Positions 58,859-64,000 of a stretch of DNA of 64,000 nucleotides are shown piece after piece (the stretch's first letter is position 1; each line of letters starts with the position of its first letter). Under the pieces are notes generated by a model. That model was not told where the DNA came from. It searched no databases and saw only the letters and a program-made list of their open reading frames with translations. This DNA comes from Proteus faecis. GTDB lineage: Bacteria; Pseudomonadota; Gammaproteobacteria; Enterobacterales; Enterobacteriaceae. The stretch covers positions 1-64,000 of the forward strand of contig NZ_PENZ01000032.1 of NCBI RefSeq assembly GCF_003144395.1. Direction: 5' to 3'. The translations under genes and the position numbers were made by a program.

Positions 58859-58887
58859 ACTAGCGGAAAATTGGAACTGAGAATCGA

Positions 58888-61698
58888 ATGAGTGACTATA
58901 AAAATACCCTGAACTTACCAGAAACAGGGTTCCCTATGCGCGGGGATTTAGCAAAGCGCGAGCCAGAGATGTTATCACGTTGGTACAAAGAAGGTTTGTA
59001 TCAAGCAATTCGTCAGGCTAAAAGTGGTAAGAAAACATTTATTTTGCACGATGGCCCTCCATACGCTAACGGCAATATTCATATTGGTCACTCAGTAAAC
59101 AAAATTCTCAAAGATATTATTATTAAATCCAAAGGGCTGTCAGGCTTTGATTCTCCGTATATTCCAGGATGGGATTGTCACGGATTACCTATCGAACTAA
59201 AAGTTGAACAAATCGTAGGTAAACCAGGAGAGAAAATATCTGCAGCGCAATTCCGCGAGGAATGCCGTAAATACGCTTACGAGCAAATTGAAGCACAGAA
59301 AAAAGATTTTATTCGTTTAGGTGTTCTAGGAGATTGGGAAAAACCTTATCTTACAATGGACTATAAAACTGAAGCGAATACTATCCGTGCGTTAGCGCGC
59401 ATTATCGCAAATGGTCACCTGTTAAAAGGGGCTAAACCTGTTCACTGGTGTACCGCATGTGGTTCATCACTGGCAGAAGCTGAAGTTGAATATTACGATA
59501 AAACTTCACCTTCGATTGATGTGCGTTTCACCGCAGTTGATCCAAACGCAGTTGCTGCAAAATTCCATGCAACAACAGATAAGCCTATTTCTTTGGTTAT
59601 CTGGACAACAACACCTTGGACATTACCGGCTAACCGCGCTATCGCATTAAATGCAGAATTTAATTATGCCTTAGTCTCTTTTAACGATGAATGCGTGATT
59701 TTAGCCGCTGATCTTGTTGAAGATGTAATGAAGCGTATTGGCATCACAAGTTGGACTGTTTTAGGCGAATGTAAAGGTGCTGATTTAGAGTTATTGCGTT
59801 TTAATCATCCATTTATGGGCTTTGATGTACCTGCAATTTTAGGTGATCACGTTACTTTAGATGCGGGTACAGGTGCTGTTCATACTGCACCAGGCCACGG
59901 CCCTGATGACTTCGTTGTGGGTCAAAAATACGGTTTAGAAGTTGCAAATCCAGTTGGCCCAAATGGTTGTTACTTAGCAGGCACTTACCCAACATTAGAT
60001 GGTATTTTTGTTTTTAAAGCGAATGATGTCATCGTTGAAATGCTAAAAGAAAAAGGTGCTTTGTTACATCACGAAGCCTTACAGCATAGCTATCCTTGCT
60101 GTTGGAGACATAAAACTCCGGTTATTTTCCGTGCTACACCACAATGGTTTATTGGCATGGATAAAAACGGATTACGTCAACAATCATTAAAAGAGATCAA
60201 AGGTGTTAAATGGATCCCTGACTGGGGTCAAGCACGTATTGAATCAATGGTTGAAAACCGCCCAGACTGGTGTATTTCTCGTCAACGTACTTGGGGTACG
60301 CCAATGTCTCTGTTTGTTCATAAAGAGACTCAAGAGCCACATCCACGTACTTTAGAGTTGATGGAAGAAGTGGCAAAACGTGTTGAAGTGAGTGGCATTC
60401 AAGCATGGTGGGATTTAGATATCCGTGAAGTGCTGGGTGATGACGCTGACGATTATATGAAAACACCAGATACACTGGATGTTTGGTTCGACTCAGGATC
60501 GACACACTCAACGGTTGTTGATGACCGTCCAGAGTACCACGGCAATTCAGCAGATATGTACTTAGAAGGCTCTGACCAACATCGTGGTTGGTTTATGTCC
60601 TCACTGATGATCTCGACTGCAATCAAAGGCAAAGCACCTTATCGTGAAGTGTTAACACACGGTTTTACCGTAGACGGTCAAGGTCGTAAAATGTCTAAAT
60701 CTATTGGTAACACAGTAAGTCCACAAGATGTGATGGATAAACTGGGTGCTGATATTTTACGTCTATGGGTTGCATCAACAGATTATACTGGTGAAATCGC
60801 CGTATCAGATGAGATCTTAAAACGTTCTGCAGATACTTATCGCCGTATTCGTAATACTGCGCGTTTCTTCTTAGCTAACTTAAACGGCTTTGATCCGGCT
60901 AAACATCAAGTTAAGCCAGAAGAGATGGTAACACTTGACCGTTGGGCTGTAGGCCGTGCAAAAGCAGCGCAAGCTGATATTTTAAAACACTATGAAAATT
61001 ACGATTTCCATAATGTTATTCAGCGCTTAATGCAGTTCTGTTCAGTGGAAATGGGTTCTTTCTACTTAGATATTATTAAAGATAGACAGTACACCGCGAA
61101 AAGCGATAGTGTTGCTCGCCGTAGCTGTCAAACTGCGTTATTCCATATCTGTGAAGCATTAGTTCGTTGGATGGCACCAGTTATGTCATTCACAGCAGAT
61201 GAGATCTGGAATGAGTTACCAGGTGAACGTGCAAAATATGTCTTAACGGAAGAATGGTATACCGACTTATTTGGCTTAGATGCGTCAGAAACTTTAAATG
61301 ATGACTACTGGGCTGAGTTACTTGCCGTTCGTGGAGAAGTCAACAAGGTATTAGAGCAAGCTCGTACAGATAAACAACTGCGTGGCTCTTTAGAAGCATC
61401 AGTCACTCTATATGCAGATAAAGCTTTAGCAGATAAGTTAAATGCGTTAGGTAACGAACTGCGTTTTGTTTTATTAACATCTCAAGCGAAAGTAGCAGAT
61501 ATTAATGAAGCACCAGAAACGGCATTAGCTTCTGATATGGCGGGGTTAAAAATCGCCTTTAACAAAGCAGATGGCGAAAAATGTCCTCGTTGCTGGCATT
61601 ATGCGACAGATATCGGTCAAGTAGCGGAACACGCTGAATTATGCGGACGCTGTGTTACTAACGTAGCCGGTAACGGTGAAGAACGTAAGTTTGCTTAA
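58888..61698 (+). CDS. ileS: Isoleucyl-tRNA synthetase
   Basis: Predicted 936-residue class I synthetase. It has the HIGH motif in [11 protein letters not shown], the editing (CP1) domain with [21 protein letters not shown] in [14 protein letters not shown], and the C-terminal zinc site (CPRCWHY ... CGRCV). It charges tRNA-Ile. The start ATG 58888 lies 29 bases after the ribF stop, and lspA begins three bases after its end. Confidence 0.98.
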   Translation: MSDYKNTLNLPETGFPMRGDLAKREPEMLSRWYKEGLYQAIRQAKSGKKTFILHDGPPYANGNIHIGHSVNKILKDIIIKSKGLSGFDSPYIPGWDCHGLPIELKVEQIVGKPGEKISAAQFREECRKYAYEQIEAQKKDFIRLGVLGDWEKPYLTMDYKTEANTIRALARIIANGHLLKGAKPVHWCTACGSSLAEAEVEYYDKTSPSIDVRFTAVDPNAVAAKFHATTDKPISLVIWTTTPWTLPANRAIALNAEFNYALVSFNDECVILAADLVEDVMKRIGITSWTVLGECKGADLELLRFNHPFMGFDVPAILGDHVTLDAGTGAVHTAPGHGPDDFVVGQKYGLEVANPVGPNGCYLAGTYPTLDGIFVFKANDVIVEMLKEKGALLHHEALQHSYPCCWRHKTPVIFRATPQWFIGMDKNGLRQQSLKEIKGVKWIPDWGQARIESMVENRPDWCISRQRTWGTPMSLFVHKETQEPHPRTLELMEEVAKRVEVSGIQAWWDLDIREVLGDDADDYMKTPDTLDVWFDSGSTHSTVVDDRPEYHGNSADMYLEGSDQHRGWFMSSLMISTAIKGKAPYREVLTHGFTVDGQGRKMSKSIGNTVSPQDVMDKLGADILRLWVASTDYTGEIAVSDEILKRSADTYRRIRNTARFFLANLNGFDPAKHQVKPEEMVTLDRWAVGRAKAAQADILKHYENYDFHNVIQRLMQFCSVEMGSFYLDIIKDRQYTAKSDSVARRSCQTALFHICEALVRWMAPVMSFTADEIWNELPGERAKYVLTEEWYTDLFGLDASETLNDDYWAELLAVRGEVNKVLEQARTDKQLRGSLEASVTLYADKALADKLNALGNELRFVLLTSQAKVADINEAPETALASDMAGLKIAFNKADGEKCPRCWHYATDIGQVAEHAELCGRCVTNVAGNGEERKFA

Positions 61699-61701
61699 TT
61701 A

Positions 61702-62217
61702 ATGAAGAAAACACTTTGCTCTACAGGTTTACGCTGGCTATGGCTAGCCGTCGCCGTAGTGGTGTTGGATTTAGGAACGAAACAGTATTTCATGCAGACA
61801 TTTCGTCTGTATGAATCTGTTGCTGTGATGCCTTTTTTCAACTTCACTTACGCCCATAACTATGGTGCTGCCTTTAGCTTTTTAGCAGATAAAGGGGGAT
61901 GGCAACGTTGGTTTTTTGCACTGATTGCATTGGCAATCTGCATTACTTTATTGGTAATGATGTATAAAAACAAAGCGAGTGCCAAACTAAGTAACGTTGC
62001 TTATGCGCTAATTATTGGCGGAGCATTGGGTAATCTCTCTGATCGTCTGATCCATGGGTTTGTCATCGACTTTCTTGATATTTATATCGGAGATTGGCAT
62101 TGGCCTACCTTTAATATTGCTGATATGGGGATTTGTATCGGTGCAGGGCTTATTATTATTGAGAGCTTTTTCCCTGATAAAAATGTCAGTCCACAAGATA
62201 CAAAAAAGCAAAAGTAA
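61702..62217 (+). CDS. lspA: Lipoprotein signal peptidase II
   Basis: Predicted 171-residue inner membrane aspartic protease that cleaves prolipoprotein signal peptides (the PqqL-like lipoprotein at 741 would be one client). Four transmembrane helices are visible. The catalytic aspartates lie in the conserved [17 protein letters not shown] and [11 protein letters not shown] segments. It is tightly linked to ileS. Confidence 0.97.
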   Translation: MKKTLCSTGLRWLWLAVAVVVLDLGTKQYFMQTFRLYESVAVMPFFNFTYAHNYGAAFSFLADKGGWQRWFFALIALAICITLLVMMYKNKASAKLSNVAYALIIGGALGNLSDRLIHGFVIDFLDIYIGDWHWPTFNIADMGICIGAGLIIIESFFPDKNVSPQDTKKQK

Positions 62218-62240
62218 TCAGACAAGAAGTTAACTAAAAT

Positions 62241-62264
62241 AACCCCTGCCTTATGGCGGGGGTT
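62241..62264 (+). other. Intergenic hairpin between lspA and fkpB
   Basis: AACCCCTGCC / GGCGGGGGTT with a TTAT loop. There is no T run after it, so it may be an mRNA processing or stability element or a weak terminator. Confidence 0.5.
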
Positions 62265-62286
62265 ACGCTTAATAGAAGGTATTAGT

Positions 62287-62757
62287 ATGGTTATGCAGGT
62301 ACTCAACGACAGCGCAGTGTTGCTGAATTTCACTTTAAAGTTAGCAGATGGCTCTGTTGCTGAATCTACACAAGCGCATGGTAAACCCGCCCTTTTCCGT
62401 TTAGGTGATGAAAGTTTATCACCAGCCTTAGAAGCTGAATTATTGGGATTATCTACGGGAGATAAAAAAACCTTTACGCTTGCGGGTGAACATCTTTTTG
62501 GTAAATACAATCCTGACTTGATCCAATACTTTATGCCTTCTGACTTTGCTGAGTCTGGTGTGCCAGAGGCTGGCACTATCATGTTATTTACAGCAATGAA
62601 TGGTAGTGAAATGCCAGGCATTGTAAGAGATGTCACTGAAGATTCTGTAACAGTTGACTTTAATCATCCGTTAGCGTCAGAAGAAGTGACATTTGATATT
62701 GAAGTGGTCTGTATTAATCCGGAGGAGGAAACGGCGCATGCAAATACTGCTGGCTAA
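62287..62757 (+). CDS. fkpB: FKBP-type peptidyl-prolyl isomerase FkpB (SlpA)
   Basis: Predicted 156-residue SlyD-like FKBP isomerase. Family segments [36 protein letters not shown] and DLIQYFMP with [20 protein letters not shown] are clear. It catalyses proline isomerisation and has chaperone activity. The end overlaps the ispH start by 20 bases. Confidence 0.94.
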   Translation: MVMQVLNDSAVLLNFTLKLADGSVAESTQAHGKPALFRLGDESLSPALEAELLGLSTGDKKTFTLAGEHLFGKYNPDLIQYFMPSDFAESGVPEAGTIMLFTAMNGSEMPGIVRDVTEDSVTVDFNHPLASEEVTFDIEVVCINPEEETAHANTAG

Positions 62758-63691
62758 CCCACGAGGCTTTTGTGCTGGTGTTGACCGAGCTATCAGCATT
62801 GTTGATCGCGCTCTGGAAATCTATGGTGCGCCTATTTATGTTCGTCACGAGGTTGTTCATAACCGCTATGTTGTTAACGACTTACGTGAACGTGGTGCTA
62901 TCTTTATTGAAGAAATTTCAGAAGTACCCGATAACGCGATTTTAATTTTTTCTGCTCATGGTGTTTCTCAGGCTATTCGCCAAGAAGCTCGCTCACGTAA
63001 TTTAACCATGCTTTATGATGCAACTTGCCCATTAGTCACCAAAGTTCATATGGAAGTGGCAAGAGCGAGTCGTAAAGGCAAAGAAGCAATTTTAATAGGT
63101 CATGCAGGGCACCCTGAAGTTGAAGGTACAATGGGACAATACAATAACCCTGAAGGGGGAATGTATTTAGTTGAGTCGCCTGCTGATGTTTGGAAATTAG
63201 AAGTGAAAGATGAAGATAATCTTTGCTTTATGACTCAAACAACGCTTTCTGTTGATGATACATCTGAAGTGATTGATGCTTTAAATGCACGCTTCCCTAA
63301 AATTATTGGGCCTCGTAAGGATGATATCTGTTACGCAACAACCAATCGCCAAGAAGCGGCAAGAGAGCTTGCTGAAAAAGCGGATGTTGTATTTGTAGTG
63401 GGGTCTAAGAACTCATCAAACTCAAATCGTTTAGCGGAGCTTGCACAGCGAGCTGGTAAGCCTTCTTATCTTATCGATAGCTTTGAAGATATTGATGAGT
63501 CATGGGTAGCTAATGCAAATATTGTTGGTGTTACAGCAGGGGCTTCAGCGCCAGATATTTTGGTTCAACAAGTATTAGAACGTTTAAAAACCTTTGGTGC
63601 TGATGATGTGGTCGAATTATCAGGGCGTGAAGAAAATATTGTTTTTGAAGTCCCTAAAGAGCTTCGTCTAGATTATAAAGTTATCGAATAA
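62738..63691 (+). CDS. ispH: 4-hydroxy-3-methylbut-2-enyl diphosphate reductase
   Basis: Predicted 317-residue Fe-S enzyme, last step of the non-mevalonate isoprenoid pathway (HMBPP to IPP and DMAPP). I chose ATG 62738 ([19 protein letters not shown]), preceded by GGAGGAGG and overlapping fkpB; a start at 62693 would add residues the family lacks. The three cluster cysteines lie in GFCAG, DATCPLV and [10 protein letters not shown]. It matches E. coli IspH in length (316). Confidence 0.97.
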   Translation: MQILLANPRGFCAGVDRAISIVDRALEIYGAPIYVRHEVVHNRYVVNDLRERGAIFIEEISEVPDNAILIFSAHGVSQAIRQEARSRNLTMLYDATCPLVTKVHMEVARASRKGKEAILIGHAGHPEVEGTMGQYNNPEGGMYLVESPADVWKLEVKDEDNLCFMTQTTLSVDDTSEVIDALNARFPKIIGPRKDDICYATTNRQEAARELAEKADVVFVVGSKNSSNSNRLAELAQRAGKPSYLIDSFEDIDESWVANANIVGVTAGASAPDILVQQVLERLKTFGADDVVELSGREENIVFEVPKELRLDYKVIE

Positions 63692-63717
63692 TTTCACTTA
63701 AATGTGATCGTGGATTT

Positions 63718-63748
63718 AAAAAGCAGAGTGAATAACTCTGCTTTTTTT
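63718..63748 (+). terminator. Terminator after ispH
   Basis: AAAAGCAGAGT / ACTCTGCTTTT stem with a GAATA-type loop and T7. Confidence 0.88.
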
Positions 63749-63923
63749 ATGCTTAAAATAAAGTTAAATGAATAATCATGCTGTTCATCTCTTTTACTGA
63801 TAATCACTCGGGTTTTGTGTGTTTTTCTTATCTTGAACGTTAAATGCTGGCATCAAATGGATGACCTCGTTAATCTGTAAACAATAAATAGAGATAATAA
63901 GTATTGTTTAGGAGAATTTAGTT

Positions 63924-64000
63924 ATGTCTGCGAAAGAACTTCGTCTTGCCGTTGTTGGTGCGGGTGGTCGTATGGGGCGCCAATTAATTCAGGCAATTTC
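63924..64000 (+). CDS. dapB: 4-hydroxy-tetrahydrodipicolinate reductase, 5' end only
   Basis: The first 25 codons of dapB, cut by the window end. MSAKELRLAVVGAGGRMGRQ shows the NAD(P)H-binding Rossmann motif (VxGAGGRMG) of DapB, and AGGAG lies about ten bases upstream of the ATG. It acts in lysine and diaminopimelate synthesis. The position after ispH agrees with enteric gene order. Confidence 0.9.
   Translation, partial: MSAKELRLAVVGAGGRMGRQLIQAI

Noticed and set aside
1-64000. CRISPR arrays, tRNA or rRNA genes
   Set aside because: No regularly spaced repeats and no tRNA/rRNA-like sequence noticed by eye; a dedicated scan was not possible.

Overview
The window is a chromosomal segment from a low-GC member of the Morganellaceae, most likely Proteus. 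I base this on three things. The proteins are enterobacterial (ArcA, Rob, ThrABC, DnaK, IleS). The bases are AT-rich. The core gene order follows the classical E. coli 99.5-0.6 minute region: ettA-slt-trpR-yjjX-gpmB-rob-creA-arcA-thrLABC-yaaA-talB-mog-dnaKJ-nhaAR-rpsT-ribF-ileS-lspA-fkpB-ispH-dapB. Species cannot be fixed from the sequence alone, and no rRNA or tRNA gene, insertion sequence, integrase or CRISPR array was seen.

Layout. (1) 1-10,790: accessory metabolism. A small DoxX membrane protein is followed by a minus-strand cluster: ECF sigma factor, FecR-type anti-sigma factor, TonB-dependent receptor with an STN signalling domain, YddA-like ABC transporter and PqqL-like M16 lipoprotein protease. 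A tonB-like gene is divergent across a Fur-box-like palindrome. The cluster resembles a protease-associated import system (E. coli yddA-yddB-pqqL; Pectobacterium Fus) that carries its own surface-signalling switch and energiser. (2) 10,794-24,600: conserved housekeeping genes, with the thr operon and its leader peptide/attenuator at the end. creBCD, which lie between creA and arcA in E. coli, are absent. (3) 24,690-47,690: two very large, very AT-rich paralogous toxin genes flanking the conserved yaaA-talB pair. (4) 48,047-64,000: a secreted Sel1-repeat protein, then core genes ending inside dapB.

The most interesting content is the toxin pair. Both proteins share one scaffold: an N-terminal region, a C58-like cysteine protease domain, a long middle region, a TcdA/TcdB-like pore-forming (translocation) region and C-terminal RTX glycine-aspartate repeats. 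The second toxin (4107 aa) carries about 1,150 extra residues in the middle. This cassette contains a second cysteine-protease-like domain (GRCEAL ... H ... DPNFG), an alpha/beta segment, a convincing edema-factor/ExoY/CyaA-type nucleotidyl cyclase domain (K-x6-K in KGLLIKGKSADWGP, ADYDLF, H plus nearby N) and a weak, apparently degenerate ADP-ribosyltransferase-like segment. The first toxin lacks the cassette and is split by a one-base frame change at a T8 tract (25,160-25,167). This could be a mutation, a phase-variable tract, a slippage site or a sequencing error. No type I secretion genes are present in the window.

How the parts fit: the import cluster probably senses its ligand through receptor STN domain, FecR and sigma factor, and brings in a ligand that the M16 protease then processes. 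The toxins look like single-polypeptide delivery devices, with effector modules ahead of a pore and RTX repeats, inserted at two junctions of an otherwise conserved core locus.
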